21,319 nucleotides of DNA from BM524 sp041554435 (GTDB lineage Bacteria; Bacteroidota; Bacteroidia; Bacteroidales; F082): contig JBFFLX010000053.1 in the NCBI GenBank assembly GCA_041554435.1, forward strand, positions 1-21,319, in the 5' to 3' direction. This document shows positions 6,313 to 13,901 of the stretch, piece by piece (positions within the stretch are counted from its first letter, which is position 1; each line of letters starts with the position of its first letter). A model generated the notes under the pieces. It was given only the letters and a program-made list of their open reading frames with translations, was not told the DNA's origin and ran no database searches. A program made the translations under genes and the position numbers.

Positions 6313-7614
6313 TTAATTGTTGATATTTTTTAGCATTTTTTTTGAGAATAGCCACATAAATAAACTTCTGGCAGCCATAAACAGGTTCATGGCGAACCAA
6401 AGGCTATGGTTATCAAGTAAATTTGAACTCAGATAATAGGCCGGAAAATAAAATCCAAATATTGAAATTAGCATAACTATAAGCATCTGCCTTGAGGCAG
6501 TAAGACCAATAAATATTCCATCCCAAATAAATGCGGCAAAGGTGGTAATTGGCAATAATACAACCCACCAGTTAAATTCTCCGGCAAGTACGATAAGTTC
6601 ATTATTATCGGTAAGGAATTTCAGAATAATATCGTAGGCTGCAAAATACAATAATGAAAATACCAATGCCGATACACCACCCCAAAAGAACAAATATTTA
6701 ATGGTTTTTGAAAGCAGGCTATTATTATCAGCACCATATGCCTTCCCGCTAAGGGCTTCTCCTGCAAAGGCAAATCCATCGGCAAAATAAGAAAAGATAA
6801 AGAAAAACTGTATCAACAAACTATTAACTGCCAGCACATTATCGCCCATATTTGCAGAAGTATAGGTAAAAAATGTAAAGCTTAACATCAGGGCTATGGT
6901 TCTGAAAAAAATATCGGTATTAACCTTAAAAAACTTTTTAAGTTCACTGGCTTTCATGATTAATTTTAAAGCAGGGGCTTTTGCATAGTCTGTATATTTA
7001 TACAGCACAAATAATATTGCAAGAACAAGTCCGGAATATTGAGCAATAACACTTGCAAAAGCAACACCTGCAGAATTATAATCCAGGGCATAAACAAAAA
7101 TAAAGTCCAGTAAAATATTTATCACATTAACGGTTATGGCTATTATCATTGGCGGTCTGGAATTTTGCATCCCCAGGAACCAGCCATAAAAGGCATACAA
7201 CCCCAGAGTTGCCGGTGCAGCCCATATTCGTATAAGGTAGTATTCTTTTGCCAGAACTATCACATCCTCACTGGAATCGAGTATGCTAAAGGCCACAAAC
7301 TCAATGGGTTTTTGTAAAATAATGAGTAATAAGCCAATTGCTCCTGCAGTAAGTACAGATCGCCATAAAATGAGATTTAGCCCGGGTTTATTATGGGCAC
7401 CAAACAGTTGAGAAGTAAATCCTGTGGTTCCCATCCGCAAAAAGCCAAATCCGGTATAAACCAAATTAAATACCACCGAGCCCAAAGCTATTGCTCCAAT
7501 AAAAATTGGATTTGGCAAATGCCCCATTAAGGCCATATCAACCAAACCCAATAGCGGTACCGTAATATTTGTAACAATATTAGGTATTGCTAGGCGGATT
7601 ATCTGACGATTCAT
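6313..7614 (-). CDS. MATE family efflux transporter, DinF-like
   Basis: The 433-aa membrane protein has about 12 transmembrane segments, in two halves typical of MATE transporters, which export drugs or metabolites in exchange for H+ or Na+. The N-terminus reads RLAIPNIVTNITVPLLGLVDMALMGHLP. It is followed by GFLRMGTTGFTSQLFGA and, in the second half, a matching ADGFAFAGEALSGKAYGA. The short length and the LVDMALMGHL motif fit the DinF branch better than NorM. The gene follows cysH by 52 bases on the same strand, so they may be co-transcribed. I did not find a convincing separate promoter. The substrate cannot be told from sequence. Confidence 0.93.
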   Translation of the reverse strand: MNRQIIRLAIPNIVTNITVPLLGLVDMALMGHLPNPIFIGAIALGSVVFNLVYTGFGFLRMGTTGFTSQLFGAHNKPGLNLILWRSVLTAGAIGLLLIILQKPIEFVAFSILDSSEDVIVLAKEYYLIRIWAAPATLGLYAFYGWFLGMQNSRPPMIIAITVNVINILLDFIFVYALDYNSAGVAFASVIAQYSGLVLAILFVLYKYTDYAKAPALKLIMKASELKKFFKVNTDIFFRTIALMLSFTFFTYTSANMGDNVLAVNSLLIQFFFIFSYFADGFAFAGEALSGKAYGADNNSLLSKTIKYLFFWGGVSALVFSLLYFAAYDIILKFLTDNNELIVLAGEFNWWVVLLPITTFAAFIWDGIFIGLTASRQMLIVMLISIFGFYFPAYYLSSNLLDNHSLWFAMNLFMAARSLFMWLFSKKMLKNINN

Positions 7615-7666
7615 AAATAAGTGTAGTTAATTCAGAATAGCACTTTAATAAATGTGCACAAGGGAA

Positions 7667-8377
7667 TTATTTCACATGCAGTCCGCATTCTTTGGTTTCC
7701 GGATTTTCCCACCACCATCGTCCTGCGCGCACATCTTCTCCATCTTCTATGGCTCTTGTGCATGGTAAACAGCCAATACTTGCAAAGCCCTTTTTATGCA
7801 ATTTATTGTATGGAACATTATTCTTTGTAATATAATCCCAAACATCTTCTTCAGTCCAGTTAATAAGCGGGTTAACTTTTAACAAATTATTGCTTTCATC
7901 CCACTCAACAATATTCATATTGGTGCGTGTAACCGACTGTTCTCTTCGCAGGCCGGTAATCCAGGCATCCAATCCTTTCAAAGCTCTTTTTAATGGTTGT
8001 ATCTTTCTTATTCCACAGCATAATTTTCTGTTGTCGATACTATCGTAAAATAAGTTTATACCCTTTAGGGATACCATCTCTTCAACTTCCTTAGAATCAG
8101 GGAAATAAATTTTAATGGGCCTTTTATATTTTTTAGAAGTAAGATCAATTAAATCGTAGGTTTCAGGGAATAACCTTCCCGTATCGAGAGTAAAAATTTC
8201 GGTTTCCTGACTAACACGGCTAACGATTTCCGTAAGAACCTGGTCCTCCACACCTAAGCTGGAGGACAATGCAATTTTATCTTTGAATTTTGAAGTAAAA
8301 AATGCGATAATTTCTTCGGCTGTTGAATTAACCAATTGTTCGTTCCACTGATCTATTTCTTTGCTAATATTCATCAT
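7667..8377 (-). CDS. cysH: APS/PAPS reductase, iron-sulfur type
   Basis: This enzyme reduces adenylyl sulfate (or PAPS) to sulfite in sulfate assimilation. The 236-aa protein has the PP-loop-like ALSSSLGVED (36-45), LDTGRLFPETY (64-74), a Cys pair at 120-121, ITGLRREQS (140-148), C203 and C206 in GCLPC, and the catalytic C-terminal ECGLHVK with C231. The four cysteines CC and CxxC bind a [4Fe-4S] cluster. This marks the APS-preferring bacterial/plant type, not the cluster-free E. coli PAPS type. The first or second Met could be the start. No sulfurylase or sulfite reductase is nearby. It lies between the ArsP_2-like permease and the MATE pump on one strand and has its own -7 box. Confidence 0.93.
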   Translation of the reverse strand: MMNISKEIDQWNEQLVNSTAEEIIAFFTSKFKDKIALSSSLGVEDQVLTEIVSRVSQETEIFTLDTGRLFPETYDLIDLTSKKYKRPIKIYFPDSKEVEEMVSLKGINLFYDSIDNRKLCCGIRKIQPLKRALKGLDAWITGLRREQSVTRTNMNIVEWDESNNLLKVNPLINWTEEDVWDYITKNNVPYNKLHKKGFASIGCLPCTRAIEDGEDVRAGRWWWENPETKECGLHVK

Positions 8378-8399
8378 TCCATATCAATTATTCAGATGG

Positions 8400-8407
8400 C
8401 AAATTTA
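8400..8407 (-). promoter_or_regulatory. Promoter -7 box for cysH
   Basis: The minus strand reads TAAATTTG (TAnnTTTG) 22 bases upstream of the cysH start. ATTG (forward 8425-8428) with a 17-base spacer is a possible weak -33 box that overlaps the stop codon of the upstream permease. Confidence 0.55.
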
Positions 8408-8427
8408 TGAAATTTGTTTAATGGCAA

Positions 8428-9498
8428 TTAAAATCCCAGAAGTAATCCTGCGCTTCCAACAATAAAACCTGCAGCAATATTAATTAACTTAATGAAAGCA
8501 AAACTCTTAGGTGATTCTGCTAAAAGCGGCAAACTACCATGTCCGTCCTGAACAATAGAACTGGCGATTAGTATACTAATGGGAACAGTTCCGTTGGCAA
8601 AGAGCAATACAAATACCATATGCGGACCCGATTCGGGAATTATTCCTATCAATACGGCTGCTATTAATACGAGAAACAGATTATTGCCTATTACTTCTTC
8701 CAGATTGATATACGATTCAAGTATGGAAAGCATAATCAAGGTGCCAAATGTCCATAGAAAAATTCTCAGGAAGTGTTTTTTAACAATATGATTCATTACG
8801 TGTTCCTTGAGGAAATGATCGTTTACTGTTAGCACAATTAAAAACGAAATTGATAAAACCACTATAAAAGTAATGCTTATCCAAAGCGGGTGATCATGCT
8901 GATTTAGAATCAAATGTGCAGATTCTTCATGATCGTGATGACCTTCTATTAAATTATAAATAAAGAAAGCCAGCACCAGGATTAATCCTATCAACAAACT
9001 TAGCCTGAGAAGGGATATTCTCCTTAGTTGTGAGATTATTTCTTTAAAGTCGAAACAAATGCAATCGGTTTCCATTTTATGGATGTGCAAATGTTTTTCA
9101 GGATATTTAAAAAGCCGCTTTTTATAAAATGCATTAACCATAAAACCGACGATTATCGCTACGATAAACAATACAAATTGTATTAAAATGGCCTTGTCGG
9201 GAATTACTGAGAACATAAAAAAGGCTTCATCGCCGGAAGAGGCTATCATGGTTGCTACCAATGCACCTGTACTTATTATGTTATGCAGATAAAGAGAAAC
9301 TGCAGAATAAGCACCCAGGCAACCCGGAATTACTCCCAATAAAGCACCGAAAATAATTTGTTTGGCCGGACTGTTTTCCAGACTCTTACTCCAATTACCC
9401 CTTGAAAGGATATTCAAATATTCTATCACCAGCATCATTGCCAGCACAAAAAATGTAATTACAAGCCCCTGTTGAAGTATTACTAAAAAGTTTGTCAC
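8428..9498 (-). CDS. ArsP_2 (DUF2899) family putative metal/manganese exporter
   Basis: The 356-aa membrane protein has about 9-10 transmembrane segments and matches the ArsP_2 family (putative 10-TM heavy-metal exporter, often annotated as putative manganese transporter). It has an internal repeat: GALLGVIPGCLGA (51-63) and SSGDEAFF (87-94) in the first half correspond to LIGIIPESGPHMVF (283-296) and QDGHGSLP (317-324) in the second. A central loop is rich in possible metal ligands: HLHIH with CIC at 136-148, GHHDHEESAH at 186-195, and HDH at 201-203. Transport function in this family is predicted rather than proven. It is the first gene of a minus-strand series with cysH and the MATE pump, and is divergent from an Rrf2 regulator. 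Confidence 0.88.
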   Translation of the reverse strand: MTNFLVILQQGLVITFFVLAMMLVIEYLNILSRGNWSKSLENSPAKQIIFGALLGVIPGCLGAYSAVSLYLHNIISTGALVATMIASSGDEAFFMFSVIPDKAILIQFVLFIVAIIVGFMVNAFYKKRLFKYPEKHLHIHKMETDCICFDFKEIISQLRRISLLRLSLLIGLILVLAFFIYNLIEGHHDHEESAHLILNQHDHPLWISITFIVVLSISFLIVLTVNDHFLKEHVMNHIVKKHFLRIFLWTFGTLIMLSILESYINLEEVIGNNLFLVLIAAVLIGIIPESGPHMVFVLLFANGTVPISILIASSIVQDGHGSLPLLAESPKSFAFIKLINIAAGFIVGSAGLLLGF

Positions 9499-9513
9499 TA
9501 TCAGTATTTTTTA

Positions 9514-9521
9514 CAAAAATA
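9514..9521 (-). promoter_or_regulatory. Promoter -7 box for the ArsP_2 gene
   Basis: The minus strand reads TATTTTTG (TAnnTTTG) 15 bases before the start codon. TTTA (forward 9543-9546) is a possible -33 box with a 21-base spacer. The same 159-bp gap carries the divergent Rrf2 promoter. Confidence 0.6.
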
Positions 9522-9629
9522 ATTTATTATCGATATAAATTATAAATGAAAAATTATTGTTACTAAAATTTAAATTATTTAGAATTCATTCAATTAATCG
9601 CAGTAATAGCAGGCAATAGAAATAATTAG

Positions 9630-9637
9630 TAATTTTG
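9630..9637 (+). promoter_or_regulatory. Promoter -7 box for the Rrf2 gene
   Basis: TAATTTTG matches TAnnTTTG and ends 20 bases before the ATG. No TTTG-like -33 box is present about 20 bases upstream, so the promoter may be weak or depend on an activator. Confidence 0.6.
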
Positions 9638-9657
9638 GTGATTGAATACTTAAATAT

Positions 9658-10089
9658 ATGGCTAAAGTTTTAAATATTACCGAGGCGGTTACAATTGCTC
9701 TTCACAGCATGATAATTATTTCCAATGACAAAGGCGGTCAGGTGAATGTAAATGTAATAGCCAAGGCTATTTCGAGTTCTAAATTTCATGTTGCCAAGGT
9801 TTTGCAAAAACTTGTCAAAGAAGGCTATTTGGGCTCTAATCGGGGTCCTTCGGGAGGGTTTTTCTTAAAAGTAAAGCCCAATGAAATTACAATGCTTGAG
9901 ATTTACGAATCTATAGAAGGAAAAATAACAGTGGCAGAATGTCCAATTGATCACGAAGTATGCCCCTTTGGAAATTGTGTTTTCGACAGACTTACAATAG
10001 AAATGACGCAAAATTTTGTTCAATTCCTAAAATCCAGAACACTAGCTGATTACAGCGAATCACAAACTATGCGCAGACATATCAGGTAG
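9658..10089 (+). CDS. Rrf2 family transcriptional regulator with three-cysteine loop
   Basis: This is a 143-aa winged-helix regulator. The start is ALHSMIIISNDKG, then the recognition helix region VNVIAKAISSSKFHVAKVLQKLVKEGYL (32-58), the wing SNRGPSGGFFL (60-70) and the dimerisation helix. Cysteines 95, 102 and 107 lie in ECPIDHEVCPFGNC, where iron-sulfur Rrf2 members (IscR, NsrR, RsrR) hold their cluster ligands. That suggests a redox, NO or iron-sulfur sensor. It is divergent from the ArsP_2-cysH-MATE series, which contains an iron-sulfur enzyme, so it may control that series. The sensing function and target are inferred. Confidence 0.92.
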   Translation: MAKVLNITEAVTIALHSMIIISNDKGGQVNVNVIAKAISSSKFHVAKVLQKLVKEGYLGSNRGPSGGFFLKVKPNEITMLEIYESIEGKITVAECPIDHEVCPFGNCVFDRLTIEMTQNFVQFLKSRTLADYSESQTMRRHIR

Positions 10090-10139
10090 TTTATTTTTAA
10101 AAATACTTAATAATTTATTCAGCTTATTATAAGTATTAT

Positions 10140-10147
10140 TAATTTTG
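10140..10147 (+). promoter_or_regulatory. Promoter -7 box for the DUF1573 gene
   Basis: TAATTTTG matches TAnnTTTG and is followed by GCG, as often seen. It lies 33 bases before the chosen ATG at 10181 and overlaps the alternative upstream start at 10145, arguing against that start. TTTA at 10114-10117 is a possible weak -33 box (spacer 22). Confidence 0.65.
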
Positions 10148-10180
10148 GCGTTCAATAATCATTTTAAAAAAAATAACAAA

Positions 10181-10648
10181 ATGAAAAAATTAGTAATTGC
10201 AGCAATTTTAATGATGGGTTTATTTACCCTTCAAGCGCAGGACAAAGCAACTGATAATAAAGATACTGCTAAAAAGAATGGCCCTGAAATCAAATTTAAA
10301 ACTACATCTCATGATTATGGTGAAATATATTTACATAGTGATGGAACATATAAATTTGAATTCACCAACGAAGGCAATGAACCATTAATACTGTCAAAAC
10401 CAAGATCTTCATGTGGATGTACTGTACCTTCATGGCCAAAAGAGCCTATTCTTCCCGGTGAAACCAATGAAATAAAAGTAACATATAATACTCACAAAGC
10501 CGGATCATTCAATAAGTCGGTAACTGTATATTCAAACTCCAAAACTGTTATTTTAAGAATTAAAGGAAAAGTAATTCCAAAACCTGAAGAAGCGCTTCCT
10601 GAAAAGCCTACAAGTATGGGATCGGCTCCTTTAAACGACAAGAAATAG
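10181..10648 (+). CDS. Secreted DUF1573 domain protein
   Basis: I start this at MKKLVIAAILMMGLF (155 aa), which gives a clean signal peptide of about 19 residues ending LQAQ. The frame is open 12 codons further upstream, but that stretch overlaps the -7 box and spoils the signal peptide. The mature protein has a short charged linker and one Ig-like DUF1573 domain: FKTTSHDYGEIYLHSDGTYKFEF, then SSCGCTVPSWPKEPILPGE and VTYNTHKAGSFNKSVTVYSNS. There is no lipobox cysteine, so it is probably periplasmic. DUF1573 proteins are very common in Bacteroidota and have no established function. The aminotransferase gene starts 28 bases downstream, so the two are probably co-transcribed. Confidence 0.9.
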   Translation: MKKLVIAAILMMGLFTLQAQDKATDNKDTAKKNGPEIKFKTTSHDYGEIYLHSDGTYKFEFTNEGNEPLILSKPRSSCGCTVPSWPKEPILPGETNEIKVTYNTHKAGSFNKSVTVYSNSKTVILRIKGKVIPKPEEALPEKPTSMGSAPLNDKK

Positions 10649-10676
10649 TATTCGTTCACATTCAAACAAACACATT

Positions 10677-11873
10677 ATGTTGAATATATCAGCCAAAGGG
10701 AAATCCATGCCGGAATCTCCCATCAGAAAGTTAGTTCCGTTTGCAGAAAATGCTAAAGCAAAAGGAGTTAAGGTACATCTTTTAAATATTGGGCAACCCG
10801 ATATTGAAACTCCTGCAGTGGCATTGGATGCCGTTAAAAACTTTAAGGATGAGGTTGTGGTTTATAGTCATTCTGCGGGAAATATCTCCTTGAGGAGAAA
10901 ACTTTCGGAATATTATAAAACCGTAAATATTGATCTTGATCCTGAAGAAATAATTGTTGGAGCAGGTGCATCAGAAGCTTTGCTTTTTGCTTTCCAATCG
11001 ATAATGGATCCAGAGGATGAGGTTATAATTCCCGAACCATTTTATGCCAATTATAATGGTTTTGCCAAGAATGCAGGCATAAATGTAACACCAATATTTT
11101 CTTCCATAGAAACTGGTTTTGCTTTGCCTCCAATTGAGGAATTTGAAAAAAATATTACAGCAAAAACCAAGGCTATACTTGTTTGTAATCCAAATAATCC
11201 AACTGGATATTTGTATTCGAAAGAGGAATTGGAAACCTTAAGGGATATCGTTAAAAAACATAATTTATTCCTGATTGCCGACGAAGTATATCGTGAATTT
11301 ACCTATGATGGTAAAGTTCATTATTCGGCTATGTATCTGGAAGGTATAGAAGATAATGTTATTTTGATAGACTCTGTTTCGAAACGTTATAGCGCCTGCG
11401 GGGCACGTATTGGCTGGATGGCATCAAAAAATAAGGAGTTGATGTCCACTGCTCTTAAGTTTGCTCAGGCGCGCTTAAGTCCTCCCTCATTCGGACAAAT
11501 TGCTGCAGAAGCTGCTGTTGACACTCCTGATGAATATTTTGTAAATGTAAAAAAGGAATATCTGGCCAGAAGAAATGCAGTTGTGGAAGGTATTAACAAA
11601 ATAGAAGGTGCATATTGCCCAAATCCATCAGGAGCATTTTATGTGGTTGCAAAATTACCCATCGACGATTCGGATAAGTTCTGCAAATGGCTGCTCGAAG
11701 ACTTCAACTATAATAACGAAACCGTTATGCTGGCCCCCGCAACAGGATTTTATTCCAGCCCCGGCAGAGGAAAAGATGAGGTTAGAATAAGTTATGTTCT
11801 AAAGGTTGACGACTTAAAAAGTTCCGTAAAAGTTCTGGAAGAAGCATTAAAAGTTTATCCCGGAAGGATATAG
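10677..11873 (+). CDS. Class I/II PLP-dependent aminotransferase
   Basis: The 398-aa protein is a fold-type I, aspartate-aminotransferase-like enzyme of the cytoplasm. Motifs are LLNIGQPDIETP (35-46), the NPNNPTG loop (171-177), ADEVYREF with the PLP-ring aspartate (D202), SVSKRYSACGARIGW with the Schiff-base lysine K236, and the substrate-carboxylate arginine in DEVRISYVL near the C-terminus. The length is normal. The amino-acid specificity cannot be told; generic aspartate or alanine/aromatic aminotransferase are both possible. It sits between the DUF1573 gene (28-base gap) and hypA (38-base gap) on one strand. I see no metabolic link among the three. Confidence 0.93.
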   Translation: MLNISAKGKSMPESPIRKLVPFAENAKAKGVKVHLLNIGQPDIETPAVALDAVKNFKDEVVVYSHSAGNISLRRKLSEYYKTVNIDLDPEEIIVGAGASEALLFAFQSIMDPEDEVIIPEPFYANYNGFAKNAGINVTPIFSSIETGFALPPIEEFEKNITAKTKAILVCNPNNPTGYLYSKEELETLRDIVKKHNLFLIADEVYREFTYDGKVHYSAMYLEGIEDNVILIDSVSKRYSACGARIGWMASKNKELMSTALKFAQARLSPPSFGQIAAEAAVDTPDEYFVNVKKEYLARRNAVVEGINKIEGAYCPNPSGAFYVVAKLPIDDSDKFCKWLLEDFNYNNETVMLAPATGFYSSPGRGKDEVRISYVLKVDDLKSSVKVLEEALKVYPGRI

Positions 11874-11911
11874 AATTATTTTTGTTTCTTAATTGCAAAT
11901 GATAAAGGTAG

Positions 11912-12253
11912 ATGCACGAATTTTCCATTGCACTAAGCATTATTGAAATTGCCGAAAACGAGGCCAAAAAGGCTAATTCAGAAAAAGTTAGCGAGTTGGT
12001 GCTGGACATCGGAACCATGGCAGGGATAGAATTTCATGCCCTGGATTTCGCAATGGAGTCGGCAACAAAAAATACTATGCTTGAGAAGGCCCACATCATT
12101 ATCAATAAAATACAGGCGAAAGGTCAGTGTAAAGATTGTAAACATGAGTTTGACATTCAAACTGCTTTCGACCAGTGCCCTGAGTGCAAAGGATATTTTA
12201 TTAATGTTATGAGCGGAAAAGAGATGAAAGTAAAATCGCTGGTGGTAGAATAA
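11912..12253 (+). CDS. hypA: Nickel metallochaperone HypA
   Basis: This is the hydrogenase (and in some species urease) maturation protein that hands nickel to the apo-enzyme together with HypB. The 113-aa protein starts with the nickel-binding MHE (His2) and has the zinc site C73-x2-C76 ... C89-x2-C92 (CKDC and CPEC). Other family parts are SELVLDIGTMAGIE and FAMESATKNT. The length is normal. The usual MHEL/MHEM is MHEF here, a mild variation. No hypB, other hyp gene or hydrogenase subunit is in the window. It follows the aminotransferase gene by 38 bases, and its stop codon touches the stop codon of the convergent antiporter gene. Confidence 0.94.
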   Translation: MHEFSIALSIIEIAENEAKKANSEKVSELVLDIGTMAGIEFHALDFAMESATKNTMLEKAHIIINKIQAKGQCKDCKHEFDIQTAFDQCPECKGYFINVMSGKEMKVKSLVVE

Positions 12254-13900
12254 TTAATCAGTAAAACTTTCAGGTACCTGAGTTTTCTCCTGTTGCGACC
12301 TGTCTCTTTCATGTATAAATTTTAAGAAGCTGGCGGCAAATTCTGTTCCGGCGCGACTATAATAGTTATATACATAATCTACTCCTGCCGACTTCAAACT
12401 GTTGTGCTCATTTGATGTATATCCGGGAGCCGCAACCCTAATATTTTTATTACTACAATTTTCAAGTGCATGTGCAGTATTATAGTTAGAGGCATGATCG
12501 TTCATAGTAACTAAAACCAATTCAACATCAGGCATATTGGCGTTGCGCCAGAAATTAAAATCGGTGGAATCACCCCATAGCACATTTTTATTGGAACTTC
12601 TGAGATGATTTACCACATTTCGGTTATAATCGATACCAACCACTCTGTTTGGATAATCAATAGTTAACTGATGGTAAGCAGCTCTACCAACATGTCCCAT
12701 ACCACATATAATTACCTGCGCATCGCCCAAATCCAAAGGCTGATCATCGGGATGCTCTTTGTTGGTATTTAATTTCATCAGCCATGGAGCAAACTTTTCA
12801 AAAAGAGTATGTGTTCTAACATTAAAAGGTGAAATAAGAAGAAAAGAGAATGACATTGCCAAAGCCAACACTATTAACCACTGATCGCTAATATATCCTA
12901 ACTTCACTCCTATTACTCCAACTATCAATCCGAATTCACTGAAATTTGACAAACTCAAACTGGTATGCCATGCAGTTCGGGCTCTAAGATTTAAACGGGT
13001 TAAAATCAACATAAAAAATGTAGCCTTAAATGGTATTAACAATACTAACACCAATGAAATAAGCAATATATTCAGGTTTGGAAGTCCCGACATTCCTATG
13101 TTTAAAAAGAAAGCAATCAGGAAAAAGTCTTTAAAACCAAGCATATGCTTACTGAGTTCTTTGGAACGGGAATCGGTTCCAATGAGCATTCCAATAATCA
13201 GGGCACCCAAATCTGGCTTTATTCCCACAAACTCAAACACAAAGGCTCCTGCCACAAAGGCTGCTAAAAAGCCGAACAAGGTTAAGAGTTCGCTCTGATC
13301 GAGGAATTTTAAAAACCATAGTAACACATAGCGAATAACAAAGAGGTATACGGGCAAACCCAATGCCCAGATATTTGGAAGTTCACCTTTGGAAATTGTA
13401 AGAAAAATAACAGCGATTATATCCTGCACAATTAAAATTGCAATGGATAAATTTCCGTGAAATGATGTCATCTCTCCCCTGTCTTCCAATACCTTAACGG
13501 CAAAAACCGTACTCGAAAAGCTGAGGGCAAAACCTATTAGTATACTACCTGCAAGGCTTATTTCCGAAAGATTTTTTATCCCTAAAAAGGAAATAAAAAA
13601 CACCAGCGAACTAAAGGCTAAAACGCTCAACACCATATGAATACCGGTGGATAGCCATACGTCTTTAGAAATCAGCGCTTTTATATCCAGTTTCAAACCG
13701 ATGGTAAATAACAGAAGCATAATTCCCAAATCGGCAACCATATTTAGTGCCATTCCCCCTTCGGTAATGCCAAAATAATTTAAGGCAAATCCACCTGCCA
13801 GATAACCCAGTAAAGGTGGTAACTTAATTCGCTTTGCTAAAATTCCAAAAAGGAAAGCAACGCTAATCCAAATGGCATCTATACTCCAGAGTTCAAACAT
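12254..13900 (-). CDS. CPA2 cation:proton antiporter, KefB/KefC-like
   Basis: The 548-aa protein has a membrane domain of about 12-13 segments (1-375) typical of monovalent cation:proton antiporter-2 proteins. It contains LFTIGLKLDIKAL (64-76), the transport-site VQDIIAV (158-164), and FFLNIGMSGL. A C-terminal cytoplasmic TrkA-N (Rossmann) domain runs from about 394 to 525, starting VIICGMGHVGRAAYHQL with the nucleotide-binding GxGxxG at 400-405, and ending near residue 525 with a short tail. No TrkA-C domain is present. The protein probably exchanges K+ or Na+ for H+, gated by nucleotide or glutathione binding. It starts 1 base after the namZ stop, so the two are an operon, and it meets hypA end to end with no spacer. 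Confidence 0.92.
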   Translation of the reverse strand: MFELWSIDAIWISVAFLFGILAKRIKLPPLLGYLAGGFALNYFGITEGGMALNMVADLGIMLLLFTIGLKLDIKALISKDVWLSTGIHMVLSVLAFSSLVFFISFLGIKNLSEISLAGSILIGFALSFSSTVFAVKVLEDRGEMTSFHGNLSIAILIVQDIIAVIFLTISKGELPNIWALGLPVYLFVIRYVLLWFLKFLDQSELLTLFGFLAAFVAGAFVFEFVGIKPDLGALIIGMLIGTDSRSKELSKHMLGFKDFFLIAFFLNIGMSGLPNLNILLISLVLVLLIPFKATFFMLILTRLNLRARTAWHTSLSLSNFSEFGLIVGVIGVKLGYISDQWLIVLALAMSFSFLLISPFNVRTHTLFEKFAPWLMKLNTNKEHPDDQPLDLGDAQVIICGMGHVGRAAYHQLTIDYPNRVVGIDYNRNVVNHLRSSNKNVLWGDSTDFNFWRNANMPDVELVLVTMNDHASNYNTAHALENCSNKNIRVAAPGYTSNEHNSLKSAGVDYVYNYYSRAGTEFAASFLKFIHERDRSQQEKTQVPESFTD

Positions 13901-13901
13901 A

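Noticed and set aside
9499..9657. A specific Rrf2 operator in the divergent gap
   Set aside because: I found no clear inverted repeat there beyond AT-rich sequence.
10145..10180. DUF1573 gene starting at 10145
   Set aside because: That start overlaps the -7 box and puts charged residues before the signal peptide; 10181 gives a standard signal peptide.
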